DNA from: Senimuribacter sp049852125
GTDB lineage: Bacteria; Bacillota; Clostridia; Peptostreptococcales; Anaerovoracaceae
DNA length: 64,000 bases
Reading direction: 5' to 3'
Assembly (NCBI RefSeq): GCF_049852125.1
Contig: NZ_CP187532.1
Span: 744,001 to 808,000, forward strand
Made by a program: the position numbers and the translations under genes. Numbering within the stretch: the stretch's first letter is position 1; every line of letters starts with the position of its first letter. Below are positions 1 to 8,922 of this stretch, in pieces. The notes under the pieces are model-generated. The model did no database searches. It was not told the DNA's origin and was given only the letters and a program-made list of their open reading frames with translations.

Positions 1-1707
1 TTTGCGGATATGGAACGGGAAATGATGGATCTGTCCCTTCAGATCGGAGAGAAAGGCGCTGAGGCCGGATGTCTGATGAATCGGTACGCGACGCTGCAGG
101 ACACGTTTAAAAACGAGGGAGGATACTCGTATAAAAGCGAAATGACCGGTATCCTGAACAGTATGGCCTTTGGAGAAGAATTCTATGACAAGAAGATCAG
201 TACGCTGTCCGGAGGCGAGCGAACCAGATTGGCTTTAGCCTGTTTACTTCTGGAAAAACCGGATATGCTATTCTTGGATGAGCCTACGAATCATCTGGAT
301 ATTGGAACGTTGAAATGGCTGGAACAGTATTTGCGAGGCTACAAGGGAACCATTGTTATGGTGTCTCACGACCGGTATTTTTTGGATCAAATGGCAACCA
401 GAATTTTTGAGGTGGAACATCATCATTTGAAATGCTATGACGGTAACTACAGCCGGTTTGCTGAAAAGAAGCGGGCGCTGCGTGAAGCAGAGATGCGGGC
501 GTATAACAAGCAACAGACTGAGATTCGCAGACAGGAAGATATGATACGCCGTTTTAAGGAACGGGGAACAGAAAAGCTGGCTAAACGGGCGGCGTCTAGA
601 GAAAAGAGACTTTCCCATCTGGATCGTCTGGAACGGCCGGAGGCCGAGCTGGGAAAGATGAAGATACATTTTCGTCAGGAGTATCAGAGCGGCAACGATG
701 TACTGTATGGAGAGGATCTTGCAAAGTCCTTCGGCTTTGGTGCAGGCAGGCGGGATTTGTTCTCTGGCGTTAGCTTTGATATCAAGCGTGGAGAGAGGAT
801 ATGCATAGTAGGACCTAATGGCGTAGGTAAGACGACGCTGCTTCGAATTCTTATGGAGGAATTATCGCCGACGGAGGGATATCTGAAGATTGGACATAAC
901 GTTAAGTTCGGTTATTACGATCAGGGACAGCTGCTTTTAAACGATGCGGCTACGGTCATGGATGAAGTCCACGATTCATATAGATTGTATAAGGACGCGG
1001 AGATACGTTCTATTTTAGGCAGATTTCTGTTTAAAAACGACCAGGTTTTTTTACAGGTGGGGTCGTTGTCAGGAGGCGAGAAGGCAAGGCTGTCTTTGCT
1101 CAAATTGATGATGAGCGGAGCAAACGTGTTGCTTCTGGATGAACCTACGAATCATCTGGATATTGATTCCAAAGAGGTTTTTGAGGAAGCCCTTCTGGAA
1201 TATCCGGGTACGGTAATTGTAGTGTCCCATGACCGGTATTTTTTGAACAAGATTCCAACCAGAATCCTGGAACTGGAGAAGGACGGTCTGCGTGAGTATT
1301 TGGGAACCTACGACTACTATGTGGAAAAAAAGACTTCTGTAGAATCAGGAAAGAAATATCTGAAGGAATTAAATACCAGCGGCGCTTCTAAGACGTCTGG
1401 TGCAGCTGGAGGAAAAGAAGATAAAAGCTCTGCAGCAGGTCGGCCTGGCGGAGGATCATTGTCTTCTGCCGAGGAGCGGGCCCTGAAAAAGAAGAAGGAG
1501 GCAGAGGAACGCCGTCTTATCAGAGAAAAGGCGCGGCTGGAAGCCCTGATTGAGAAATTGGAGACTGAAATAGCGGAAAATGAGGCGCAGATGTGTCTTC
1601 CTGAGAATTTGACGAATCATAAACTTTTGGAAGAAATCGACCAAAAAAATGCCCAATGCAGGGATGATCTGGAAAAAGCGTATGAAGAATGGATGCTGTT
1701 GGATTAA
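1..1707 (+). CDS. ABC-F family ATPase, 5'-partial
   Basis: This is a soluble tandem-ABC ATPase of the ABC-F type, a family that acts on ribosomes in translation or antibiotic protection and has no membrane domain. The frame is open to the left window edge, so the true start and the first Walker A are missing. Counting from the first visible ATG at 10, the first domain shows LSGGE near residue 67 and FLDEPTNHLD near 87. The long linker typical of the family follows. The second domain has Walker A GPNGVGKTT at about 268-276, LSGGE near 353 and LLLDEPTNHLD after it. The C-terminus is a charged coiled coil (KKKEAEERRL...), as in Uup/YdiF-type members. No substrate or subgroup can be assigned without the N-terminus. 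Confidence 0.9.
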   Translation, partial: FADMEREMMDLSLQIGEKGAEAGCLMNRYATLQDTFKNEGGYSYKSEMTGILNSMAFGEEFYDKKISTLSGGERTRLALACLLLEKPDMLFLDEPTNHLDIGTLKWLEQYLRGYKGTIVMVSHDRYFLDQMATRIFEVEHHHLKCYDGNYSRFAEKKRALREAEMRAYNKQQTEIRRQEDMIRRFKERGTEKLAKRAASREKRLSHLDRLERPEAELGKMKIHFRQEYQSGNDVLYGEDLAKSFGFGAGRRDLFSGVSFDIKRGERICIVGPNGVGKTTLLRILMEELSPTEGYLKIGHNVKFGYYDQGQLLLNDAATVMDEVHDSYRLYKDAEIRSILGRFLFKNDQVFLQVGSLSGGEKARLSLLKLMMSGANVLLLDEPTNHLDIDSKEVFEEALLEYPGTVIVVSHDRYFLNKIPTRILELEKDGLREYLGTYDYYVEKKTSVESGKKYLKELNTSGASKTSGAAGGKEDKSSAAGRPGGGSLSSAEERALKKKKEAEERRLIREKARLEALIEKLETEIAENEAQMCLPENLTNHKLLEEIDQKNAQCRDDLEKAYEEWMLLD

Positions 1708-1733
1708 AATGTTAAAAAAAACGAATTTTTTCC

Positions 1734-1762
1734 TTGCATTACATATGAAGGTCAACTATAAT
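1734..1762 (+). promoter_or_regulatory. Sigma-A promoter of acpP
   Basis: TTGCAT (1734-1739) and a perfect TATAAT (1757-1762) are separated by 17 bp. They lie 37 bp before the acyl carrier protein start, which has GGAGG at 1789-1793 six bases upstream of its ATG. Confidence 0.75.
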
Positions 1763-1799
1763 TATTTCTGTAATTAGTAACGATAGATGGAGGTTTATT

Positions 1800-2036
1800 A
1801 TGGCTTTTGATAAAATCAGAGCGATCATTATGGATCAGCTTAATGTTGAGGAATCCATGGTGACTATGGATACAAATATGATGAAAGATCTGGAAGCGGA
1901 TTCTTTAGACGCTGTAGAGATCATCATGGCGATCGAAGAAGAATTTGATATCGAGATCGCAGATGAAGATGCTGAGAAGTTCCAGCTGGTCGGTGATCTG
2001 GTCAGATACGTTGAAGAAAATTGTGAACAGGAGTAA
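1800..2036 (+). CDS. acpP: Acyl carrier protein
   Basis: A 78-residue acidic protein that carries acyl chains as thioesters on a phosphopantetheine arm during fatty acid synthesis. The attachment motif DSLDAVE is intact, with the modified serine at residue 35, and the overall length and the acidic helix after it (EEEFDIEIADEDAEKF) match the family. It stands alone, with its own promoter and a terminator immediately after the stop codon, rather than inside a fab cluster. A role in polyketide or other carrier pathways is unlikely given the isolated housekeeping-like context, but cannot be excluded. Confidence 0.96.
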   Translation: MAFDKIRAIIMDQLNVEESMVTMDTNMMKDLEADSLDAVEIIMAIEEEFDIEIADEDAEKFQLVGDLVRYVEENCEQE

Positions 2037-2043
2037 CTATGAC

Positions 2044-2074
2044 ACCCGCCAGATGATGGCGGGTTTGTTTTTTG
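2044..2074 (+). terminator. Intrinsic terminator of acpP
   Basis: ACCCGCC (2044-2050) pairs with GGCGGGT (2058-2064) around a 7-nt loop and is followed by a T-rich run. It lies just after the acpP stop codon and just before the rex ribosome binding site. Confidence 0.85.
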
Positions 2075-2093
2075 TGGAAAAGAGGAAAGTAAG

Positions 2094-2771
2094 ATGAAAA
2101 ATGCGAAGATATCTAATGCGGTTATCAAGAGACTGCCGAGATACAGAAGGTATCTAATTGAATTGAAGAAGAAGGGCGTAGAAAAAATCTCATCAAAGGA
2201 ATTCAGTCATTTGATCGGATATACGGCGTCACAGATCCGTCAGGACTTGAATAATTTCGGTGGATTTGGACAGCAGGGCTATGGGTATAGTGTAGAAGGC
2301 TTATATGATGAAATCAGTGCGATTCTGGGACTGGATAAGGAATACCGAATGGTCATCATCGGCGCCGGTAATTTGGGTCAGGCCATTGCGAAGTACACCC
2401 ATTCTTATGGCAAACAGGGTTTTGGCGTATATGGAATCTTTGAGATCAAGCCCAGTTTGATCGGCACCTATCTGGAAGGTATCGAAATTTTGGAATATGA
2501 GGATATCGTAGAATTTGTAGAGAAAGAAGAAATTGACATCGGCATCATCTGCGTAGGCCGAGAGGCGGCGCAGGAGGTAGCGGATAAGCTTTCTTTTGCA
2601 GGCGTCAAGGGCATTTGGAATTTTGCTCCGACAGACATCGAAGTTCCGAAGCATGTAGCGCTGGAAAACGTACAATTATCTGATAGCCTGCACGCCCTTG
2701 CCTATCACATCAACGACATTCAGAAAAAAGAAGCGAAGTCGAGAGAGACAAAGGAGTGCAGCCTGCAGTAG
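2094..2771 (+). CDS. rex: Redox-sensing transcriptional repressor Rex
   Basis: Rex binds DNA when NADH/NAD+ is low and releases it when NADH rises, controlling fermentation and electron-transfer genes in anaerobes. The 225 residues show the N-terminal winged helix (region around SSKEFSHLIGYTASQIRQDL, then NNFGGFGQQGYGY) and a Rossmann NAD-binding motif GAGNLGQAIA in the middle, exactly as in characterised Rex proteins. AGAGGAAAG upstream is the ribosome binding site. The convergent ferredoxin gene is separated by a bidirectional hairpin. Whether Rex controls that ferredoxin gene is not visible: no clear Rex operator was recognised in its promoter. Confidence 0.96.
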   Translation: MKNAKISNAVIKRLPRYRRYLIELKKKGVEKISSKEFSHLIGYTASQIRQDLNNFGGFGQQGYGYSVEGLYDEISAILGLDKEYRMVIIGAGNLGQAIAKYTHSYGKQGFGVYGIFEIKPSLIGTYLEGIEILEYEDIVEFVEKEEIDIGIICVGREAAQEVADKLSFAGVKGIWNFAPTDIEVPKHVALENVQLSDSLHALAYHINDIQKKEAKSRETKECSLQ

Positions 2772-2805
2772 TCAGACATAGAATTTTGGATATGTTGGCG
2801 AAAAA

Positions 2806-2842
2806 ATAAAGCTGTCTCGCGAGAAACAGCTTTATCATTTTG
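2806..2842. terminator. Bidirectional terminator between rex and ferredoxin
   Basis: ATAAAGCTGT (2806-2815) pairs with ACAGCTTTAT (2826-2835). An A-tract on the left (T-tract for the minus strand) and TCATTTT on the right let it serve both convergent genes. Confidence 0.8.
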
Positions 2843-2859
2843 ATCGGTTATGTAATTGA

Positions 2860-3030
2860 TTAACCTTCAACCGGAGCTTCAACCGGGCAAGCACCTGCGC
2901 AAGCGCCGCAATCGATGCACTTATCAGCGTCGATTACATAGATGCCGTCGCCTTCGGAGATAGCTTCAACTGGACATTCTGCTGCACATGCGCCACAAGC
3001 GATGCAAGCGTCAGTAATTTTATAAGCCAT
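2860..3030 (-). CDS. 2[4Fe-4S] ferredoxin, 56 aa
   Basis: A small bacterial (clostridial-type) ferredoxin that shuttles low-potential electrons in fermentation. Reading the minus strand from ATG at 3030 gives 56 residues with two cluster motifs: CIACGACAAECP (residues 9-20) and CIDCGACAGACP (38-49), each CxxCxxCxxxCP. Length and symmetry match classical 2[4Fe-4S] ferredoxins. A strong AGGAGGA (complement of 3037-3043) sits 6 nt before the ATG. The tail after the second motif, VEAPVEG, is typical. The gene is monocistronic, ending at the shared bidirectional terminator. Confidence 0.96.
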   Translation of the reverse strand: MAYKITDACIACGACAAECPVEAISEGDGIYVIDADKCIDCGACAGACPVEAPVEG

Positions 3031-3101
3031 GATATATCCTCCTTTTTAGACATGTCTATAATTCGACTATTATTATAACAGAAGGACGAGTATAAGTAAA
3101 G

Positions 3102-3911
3102 ATGAAAGTTTATACTTTGACGGGTAAAAGTGGTACAGGTAAGTCCTATCAGTCCATGAACCTGTGTAGGGAAAAACACATAGAAAGCATGATCGACGAT
3201 GGGTTGTTTATTTACAGAAATCGTGTAGAAGCCGGGATTTCCGCTAAACGACAGAAGACAATGGTCGGCGCTATAAAGACTGCGCTGTTCACACAGGATG
3301 AACATGCGGCCGCTGTGGCGAAACGTATCAAGGAGATTCAGCCTCGTAATCTTCTGATCATCGGGACCAGTGACAAGATGACAGATAAGATTGTAGCGCG
3401 TCTGGGACTTCCCGCTGTCAGCAAACGGATTTATATTGAGGATATTACAACAGCAGAGGAACGGGATATTGCTGACAGACAGCGCCATGTTCTGGGTAAG
3501 CATGTAATACCCGCGCCCACGCTGCAGCTGAAGCGGGATTTTGCCGGTTATTTTCTTGATCCTCTGAAAATCCTTCGTGGGATCAACAGCAGAGGAAAGG
3601 CACAGTATGCGGAGAAAACCGTGGTGCGTCCTACTTTCAGTTATATGGGGGAATTTTTTATATCAGATCTGGTTATGCGGGATATCGCGAAATGTGTCGC
3701 GGGCGAAGTACCAGGCATTGGAACGGTGCTGAAGGTTTACGAGAATACATCTCCTGACAATCTGATTGTGGAGGTTGCGGTTTCCATCAGAGGCGACAGC
3801 GCTCTGTGGGAGACAGCTATGGAATTTCAGAGCCGGTTAACTGAAGTGCTGGAATATATGACGGCGTTTAATGTGGTGGAAGTGAATGTGGAAGTACGAG
3901 GATTTGAGTAA
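3102..3911 (+). CDS. P-loop ATPase with C-terminal Asp23-like domain
   Basis: A 269-residue protein with Walker A GKSGTGKS at residues 8-15 right at the N-terminus. The nucleotide-binding part runs to roughly residue 170. The last about 95 residues (TFSYMGEFFISD... to VEVRGFE) resemble the Asp23/Gls24 envelope-stress domain, with the characteristic pattern ending in VVEVNVEV. The first half is known mainly as an uncharacterised clostridial ATPase, so no substrate is claimed. It is followed 21 bp later by the OGG gene and may be co-transcribed. The ribosome binding site is weak (GAAGGACGAG region). The domain assignment of the C-terminus is from pattern recognition. Confidence 0.7.
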   Translation: MKVYTLTGKSGTGKSYQSMNLCREKHIESMIDDGLFIYRNRVEAGISAKRQKTMVGAIKTALFTQDEHAAAVAKRIKEIQPRNLLIIGTSDKMTDKIVARLGLPAVSKRIYIEDITTAEERDIADRQRHVLGKHVIPAPTLQLKRDFAGYFLDPLKILRGINSRGKAQYAEKTVVRPTFSYMGEFFISDLVMRDIAKCVAGEVPGIGTVLKVYENTSPDNLIVEVAVSIRGDSALWETAMEFQSRLTEVLEYMTAFNVVEVNVEVRGFE

Positions 3912-3932
3912 TGGATTGCTGGAGAGGCAGTT

Positions 3933-4799
3933 ATGAAGTATGTTGCAAAAAATGTTAAGGACTTTCATCTCGATCATATCTTTGACTGCGGACAGTGTTT
4001 TCGTTGGAAGAAGAATACAGACGGCTCCTATACAGGGACGGCAAAGGGGAAAATCGCCAATATACGATATGAAGAACCCGGTTTCGACAGAGGGACAGCT
4101 GTAGAAGCGGAGGCTGGCAACGGCGAAGGGAATCTCATTATCGATAACTGTACAGAGGAGGAATTTCAGAATATCTGGCGGCAGTATTTGGATCTGGACA
4201 GGGATTATGGGAGGATAAAGAAAAAACTGTCCAAGGGTGATGCTGTGATGAGAAAGGCAATCAGGAATGGAGACGGAATCAGAATTCTTCAGCAGGATTT
4301 GTGGGAGACGATTCTTTCCTTTATTATATCACAGAACAATCATATCCCCAGAATCAAGGGCTGTATCGAAAAGCTGGCCGAGCTTTTCGGTCAGCCTATA
4401 GGAACATATGAGGACCGGGTCTGGTATGACGTTCCCGGCCCGGAGGTGTTGGCAAGCCTGACCGAGGCGGATTTGGCCGAGGTCAGGCTTGGCTACCGGT
4501 CAAAGTATATTCTGGGAACGGCGCGGGCAGTTGTTCAGAACGGGCTGCCGCAGAATGCGGAACAGTTGGCGGCGCTGCAGGGAGTTGGACCAAAGGTGGC
4601 TGCGTGTATTCTTTTGTTTGGAATGGGTAAGCATGAAGCCTTCCCTATAGATGTGTGGATGGCGCGAGTTATGCATCAGCTTTATGGACTTGATGAAAAG
4701 GATCATCAGGCTATGAAAGCTTATGCTGAAGAACACTTTGGCGCGTTAGGCGGTTTTGCGCAACAGTATCTGTTCTATTACATCAGATCCATGAAATAG
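3933..4799 (+). CDS. 8-oxoguanine DNA glycosylase (OGG1-type HhH-GPD)
   Basis: Removes 8-oxoguanine from DNA and cleaves the strand by beta-elimination. The protein is 288 residues. It has the OGG N-terminal domain with DCGQCFRW near residue 18, and the helix-hairpin-helix LQGVGPKVAACILL. The catalytic lysine is K221 and the activating aspartate D240 (FPIDVW). Their 19-residue spacing equals that of human OGG1 (K249/D268, from known family data). It follows the P-loop/Asp23 gene closely and ends at a terminator. Confidence 0.93.
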   Translation: MKYVAKNVKDFHLDHIFDCGQCFRWKKNTDGSYTGTAKGKIANIRYEEPGFDRGTAVEAEAGNGEGNLIIDNCTEEEFQNIWRQYLDLDRDYGRIKKKLSKGDAVMRKAIRNGDGIRILQQDLWETILSFIISQNNHIPRIKGCIEKLAELFGQPIGTYEDRVWYDVPGPEVLASLTEADLAEVRLGYRSKYILGTARAVVQNGLPQNAEQLAALQGVGPKVAACILLFGMGKHEAFPIDVWMARVMHQLYGLDEKDHQAMKAYAEEHFGALGGFAQQYLFYYIRSMK

Positions 4800-4820
4800 A
4801 ATGATAATACATTTTGAGGA

Positions 4821-4860
4821 ACAAGTCGAAAGCTGTTAAACAGTATTCGGCTTGTTTTTA
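4821..4860 (+). terminator. Intrinsic terminator after OGG gene
   Basis: ACAAGTCG (from 4821) pairs with CGGCTTGT (about 4848-4855, one G-T pair) over a longer loop and is followed by TTTTTA. Confidence 0.65.
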
Positions 4861-4921
4861 TGTGCAGCAGATTTTGTTTGCAAAATTTATCGGAAAATTT
4901 TATTTTTTTTTGCGATTCATC

Positions 4922-4951
4922 TTGACAAAACTGTGTCACGGATAGTACAAT
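4922..4951 (+). promoter_or_regulatory. Sigma-A promoter of the Nif3/RpiR/peptide-use locus
   Basis: A perfect TTGACA (4922-4927) and TACAAT (4946-4951) are spaced 18 bp apart, about 54 bp before the Nif3-like gene. Confidence 0.8.
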
Positions 4952-5005
4952 GCAGTTAAATATAGTAATTGCAATAAAAAAATATAGCAAAATGGAGTTG
5001 TTACT

Positions 5006-5824
5006 ATGAATTCAGAAAATACTGCAAAAATGGAAGCGAAAAAACTGTATCAGGAATTGGAAACTTTTTTCAATCCGAATCGCTATGAGGACTTTGTGCA
5101 AAACGGAGTATTGGCTGACAATACGGAAGTGATTCACAAGGTTTATACTGCGACTTTTTCAAGCAGCGAAGTATTAGAAAAGCTTCGTCGTGCGGGGGCG
5201 CATGATTGTCTGTTATTCACGCATCATCCGGGAGCCCAGCACCCTGAATCCGAGCCGCCAGCATATTTTACTGCTGCGGAAAAGAACTACATGAAGGAAA
5301 ATCATATCAGTCATTACAGCCTGCATCTGCCTATGGATCAGCTTAATCCGTATTCGCCGGGCGTATCTTTGGCAAAGCAGATGGGATTGACGCCCTTTGA
5401 TAGCTTTTTTGAAGAGGGAGGATCTGTGATGGGAGTGATTTGTACCGGTTCTTTCCGCAGAGCAGATCAAGTATTAGAGAAAGTGGAGACGCTTATGGGA
5501 CACAAGTGCCGCTTGTATGAATATGGAGGAAAGGATCTGAAAGACGGAAGGGTCGCTATCGCTGCCGGGGGAGCGGAAGGAACAGAGTTGTATGAGACAT
5601 TGAAAAATGCAGGTGTTACTCTCTTTGTTACCGGCGTAGGCACAAAAGAAGCCGATTGGTTCGCACCATCTCATGAAGCGGCAGCGCAGGCGGGCGTCAG
5701 CATCTTAGCGGCAGGACATTACTCCACTGAAAAGTTTGCTTTGATGGCAATGTGCGAATTTTTCCGGGAGCGCGGCATGGACGCGGAATTTATAGAGGAA
5801 ACGCCGTTGTTGACGGATATGTAA
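5006..5824 (+). CDS. Nif3-like dinuclear metal centre protein
   Basis: A 272-residue member of the Nif3/YqfO/YbgI family, which forms hexamers with a dinuclear metal site; its biochemical role is unsettled (some members are annotated as GTP cyclohydrolase I type 2). Metal-ligand-like motifs are seen as FTHHPG in the N-terminal half, HLPMDQLNP in the centre, and GHYSTEKFA near the C-terminus. It is the first gene of a locus leading to an RpiR regulator and the isoaspartyl dipeptidase/ABC importer genes. The placement suggests but does not prove a link to peptide or amidohydrolase metabolism. The ribosome binding site (ATGGAG) is modest. Confidence 0.88.
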   Translation: MNSENTAKMEAKKLYQELETFFNPNRYEDFVQNGVLADNTEVIHKVYTATFSSSEVLEKLRRAGAHDCLLFTHHPGAQHPESEPPAYFTAAEKNYMKENHISHYSLHLPMDQLNPYSPGVSLAKQMGLTPFDSFFEEGGSVMGVICTGSFRRADQVLEKVETLMGHKCRLYEYGGKDLKDGRVAIAAGGAEGTELYETLKNAGVTLFVTGVGTKEADWFAPSHEAAAQAGVSILAAGHYSTEKFALMAMCEFFRERGMDAEFIEETPLLTDM

Positions 5825-5854
5825 AAGTACCATATTAAGCGAGGAACGAGACTT

Positions 5855-6742
5855 ATGGATATTTTAAAGGAAATACAAGAGCTGATACCGGAATTAACCA
5901 GAACACAGTTAAAAATAGCGAAATATATTCTGGATAATCCGGAATCTGTTTGCTTTCTGCCGCTGAAGAAGATCGCAGATGAAATCGGTGTTACTGAAAC
6001 TACCATTCTTAATTTCTGTAAAAAGACGGAAGCTGAGTCGTTTGCGGGATTGAAGAACGCGATGCATCTTTATCTGAAAAACAGGATGTTCTGGAATAAC
6101 AAATTGGAGGCTTCCTCGAAACAGTATGATGCTAACGAGGTGACATTATCCAGCTTGAAGCAGAATCAGCTTGATCTAATGCAGGCAACGATGGATGGTG
6201 TGAATGTCAATGAACTGTTTGGATTTGTGGATGCCTTAAGCCGTGCGGAGAATATTTATATTTGCGGTCACGCGGCGTCGTTGACAATCGCGCAGAGTCT
6301 GCAGAACAAACTTCGGGATACAGGCGCGCTCACACGGCTTGTAGATGTAACCGATTATTCCGAAGTTTTGGATGCTTTAACACGTTTTGACCACAATGAC
6401 GTATTTGTGATGATCACATTGCCGTTTTATTCAGCGCAGACAGTTGCCATTTCCGACTATTTAGGAAGCCAGAACGCATTGGTATTGGCGATGACGGATA
6501 AACTGTCCTCTCCGATTGTACGTAATGCGAAGCACACGCTGCTATGCAGTTCTAATAATATGGTATTTGAAAATTCCATCGCATCTATGACCGCCATGTC
6601 AGATATCATCGCTTCATTGTATATTTTGCAGAATAAGCAGGTATTTGAGACGTATAACACCAAAGTAAAGGAGATTGAAAATTTCTTTCAGACATCGACG
6701 ATTCCGGCTTATGACAATGAATACTACTTTAATGACAAATGA
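5855..6742 (+). CDS. RpiR-family transcriptional regulator (HTH + SIS)
   Basis: A 295-residue regulator. The N-terminal HTH_6 domain (residues 1-75; motif ADEIGVTETTILNFCKK) is followed by a SIS domain (about 125-260; ICGHAASLTIAQSLQNKL, then PFYSAQTVAISDYL) that in known members binds phosphosugars or related effectors. It lies 30 bp after the Nif3-like gene and directly before iadA, so it most likely controls the downstream dipeptidase/peptide importer genes. That effector would be unusual for a SIS domain, so the ligand is left open. Confidence 0.9.
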   Translation: MDILKEIQELIPELTRTQLKIAKYILDNPESVCFLPLKKIADEIGVTETTILNFCKKTEAESFAGLKNAMHLYLKNRMFWNNKLEASSKQYDANEVTLSSLKQNQLDLMQATMDGVNVNELFGFVDALSRAENIYICGHAASLTIAQSLQNKLRDTGALTRLVDVTDYSEVLDALTRFDHNDVFVMITLPFYSAQTVAISDYLGSQNALVLAMTDKLSSPIVRNAKHTLLCSSNNMVFENSIASMTAMSDIIASLYILQNKQVFETYNTKVKEIENFFQTSTIPAYDNEYYFNDK

Positions 6743-6780
6743 AATGAATAATATAAATACAAACAGAAGGAGGTTTGCAC

Positions 6781-7929
6781 ATGTATTTGATCAAAAATGT
6801 AACGCTGTATGATCCCATGCCGAAGGGCGTCTGTGATCTTTTGATCTCGGGAGAGCAGATCGCGGCAGTAGGAAAAGATCTAAAGCCTGATCTTCCTGGG
6901 ATTGAAGTGATTGATGGTCGAGGAAGGACCGTTGTGCCTGGGTTTATCGACCAGCATGTTCACGTGACAGGCGGCGGCGGGGAAGGAGGATTCCAATCCC
7001 GTATACCGGAGATCATGCTGTCGTCTGTTATCAAAGCCGGCGTCACTACGGTGGTGGGGTTATTAGGAACGGATAGCTTCACACGCAGTGTAGAAAATCT
7101 GCTTGCCAAGACGAAGTCTCTGAAACAGGAAGGCATCAGCGCTTACTGTTTGACTGGCGCTTATATTTATCCGCCGGTGACGGTAACAGGTTCTGTAGCG
7201 AAAGATATTGTCTATATTGACGAGATTCTCGGATGTAAGCTGGCGATTTCGGATCATCGGGCGTCCCGGCCGACAAAAGAAGAACTGATTCGATTGACTT
7301 CTGATATTCGTATGGCTGCTTTGGTATCAGGAAAGCCGGGCGTGCTTCACCTGCATGTTGGAGGAATAGGAAGAATCCTGGATGATATTATGGAAATCTG
7401 TGATGAAGCGGAAATTCCAATCAAGCATTTTCGACCGACGCATATGGATTGCCACCTGGAGGCTGCAAAGAAATTTATCGCTAAGGGTGGTTGGACAGAT
7501 TTTACAGCTGAACCGTCGAAGACAGATGAACTCTATCAGGTAATCAAAGAAATGGGAATTCAGAGGATTACAGTCAGCTCTGATGCTGGAGGAAGTATTC
7601 CGGTATGGAATGAAAAGAAAGATGCTGTTGTCGATATTCTGATCGGCGGTATGGAGCCGCTGTACGAGATTATCAGGAATTTGGTATTGGACTTCAATGT
7701 GCCGATGGAAGACGCGATTCAGTTGATTACCAGCAATGTAGCCAAGGCTTTGGAACTTTATCCGAGAAAGGGATGTCTGCAGGCGGAGAGTGATGCAGAT
7801 CTTGTGCTGTTGGATGAGGATCTCCAGATTGATACCGTTATGGCAAAGGGCAGACTGATGATGCAGGATAAGCAGCTTCTGGCTAAAGGAACTTTTGAAC
7901 AGATCCCTTTATATAAGAAGGAGGATTAA
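6781..7929 (+). CDS. iadA: Isoaspartyl (beta-aspartyl) dipeptidase
   Basis: Hydrolyses beta-aspartyl dipeptides arising from damaged proteins or cyanophycin-type material. The 382-residue amidohydrolase-fold enzyme has H59 and H61 in DQHVHVTGGGG, a candidate carbamylated bridging lysine K153 (CKLAISDHR), HLHVGG, HFRPTHM and the catalytic aspartate D268 in SSDAGG. These match the residue order of E. coli IadA. Start: ATG at 6781 has AAGGAGG (6767-6773) seven bases upstream; an in-frame TTG at 6775 is only 1 nt from it and cannot be the start. Three bases separate the stop from the first permease gene, so the importer probably supplies its substrate. Confidence 0.93.
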   Translation: MYLIKNVTLYDPMPKGVCDLLISGEQIAAVGKDLKPDLPGIEVIDGRGRTVVPGFIDQHVHVTGGGGEGGFQSRIPEIMLSSVIKAGVTTVVGLLGTDSFTRSVENLLAKTKSLKQEGISAYCLTGAYIYPPVTVTGSVAKDIVYIDEILGCKLAISDHRASRPTKEELIRLTSDIRMAALVSGKPGVLHLHVGGIGRILDDIMEICDEAEIPIKHFRPTHMDCHLEAAKKFIAKGGWTDFTAEPSKTDELYQVIKEMGIQRITVSSDAGGSIPVWNEKKDAVVDILIGGMEPLYEIIRNLVLDFNVPMEDAIQLITSNVAKALELYPRKGCLQAESDADLVLLDEDLQIDTVMAKGRLMMQDKQLLAKGTFEQIPLYKKED

Positions 7930-7932
7930 ACC

Positions 7933-8922
7933 GTGTATAAATACGTCTTGAAACGATTACTGATGATGATACCGGTATTGATTGGCGTATCCTTTCTGGT
8001 ATTTTTCATTTTGGCTGTATCGCCAGGTGATCCGACCCGTATGATATTGGGACAGCAAGCGTCCGAGGCAGCCATTCAGGCTATGCGGGAAGAATTGGGA
8101 TTGGATCACAATTTATTTGTACGTTATTTTGACTATATGGCAGATGCCTTACGAGGTGACTTCGGCACATCCTGGAAGAGTCAGCTTGAAGTATTGCCGC
8201 AGGTATTAGGATATTTTCCAAATACAGTGATTTTGTCCATTGCGGGAATTTTGGTGGCGATTTTAATTGGCGTGCCTATCGGCATACTGTCGGCGAAAAA
8301 ACAGTATACGTGGGTGGATAATATCGCTACTGTACTGGGACTGATCGGCGTGGCAATGCCGAATTTCTGGCTGGGACTGCTTCTGGTTATGGTTTTTTCC
8401 CTGAATCTGGGATGGCTTCCGGCTTCTGGTATGGGGCAAGGTATGGATTTGCTGCCGAGTTTGATTCTGCCAGCGCTGACATTAGGAACCGGATGTGCGG
8501 CCAGTATCATGCGTATGACTCGCTCCAGCATGCTGGAATCCATGAGGCAGGACTATATCGATACTGCTCGCGCGAAAGGCTTAAAGGAAGGCTACATAAC
8601 GAAAAATCATATGTTTAAGAACGCGCTGATTCCTATTGTAACAATTACAGGCTTACAATTCGGTATGCTGCTGGGAGGCGCAGCCTTAACAGAAACGATT
8701 TTCTCGTGGCCGGGATTGGGACGTTTTATGATCGAATCGATTAAAGCGAAGGATATGCCGATGGTGCTCGGTTCAGCGATGTTTCTGGCGCTGATGTACT
8801 CCGTGGTGAATCTCTTAGTGGACATCCTGTATGCATATGTAGACCCGCGTATCAAAGCGCAGTATCGTAGTATGGGAGGAGGTAGACGACGTGGAAAACG
8901 CCTTGCAGCAACAAAAGAGTAA
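7933..8922 (+). CDS. Opp/Dpp-type ABC transporter permease 1 (DppB-like)
   Basis: First membrane subunit of a peptide importer, 329 residues. The N-terminus (MYKYVLKRLLMMIPVLIGVSF) is the classic DppB/OppB start with one membrane segment, followed by the periplasmic-side motif GDPTRMILGQ and five more membrane segments. The EAA coupling loop is visible in DTARAKGLKEGYI. The start codon is GTG, with AAGGAGGA (7917-7924) inside the end of iadA. The next permease gene overlaps its end by 32 nt, which implies translational coupling. Confidence 0.94.
   Translation: MYKYVLKRLLMMIPVLIGVSFLVFFILAVSPGDPTRMILGQQASEAAIQAMREELGLDHNLFVRYFDYMADALRGDFGTSWKSQLEVLPQVLGYFPNTVILSIAGILVAILIGVPIGILSAKKQYTWVDNIATVLGLIGVAMPNFWLGLLLVMVFSLNLGWLPASGMGQGMDLLPSLILPALTLGTGCAASIMRMTRSSMLESMRQDYIDTARAKGLKEGYITKNHMFKNALIPIVTITGLQFGMLLGGAALTETIFSWPGLGRFMIESIKAKDMPMVLGSAMFLALMYSVVNLLVDILYAYVDPRIKAQYRSMGGGRRRGKRLAATKE

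Noticed and set aside
2934..3503. Long minus-strand frame of 189 codons
   Set aside because: It overlaps both the ferredoxin gene and the start of the P-loop gene in other frames, has no ribosome binding site and shows no domain.
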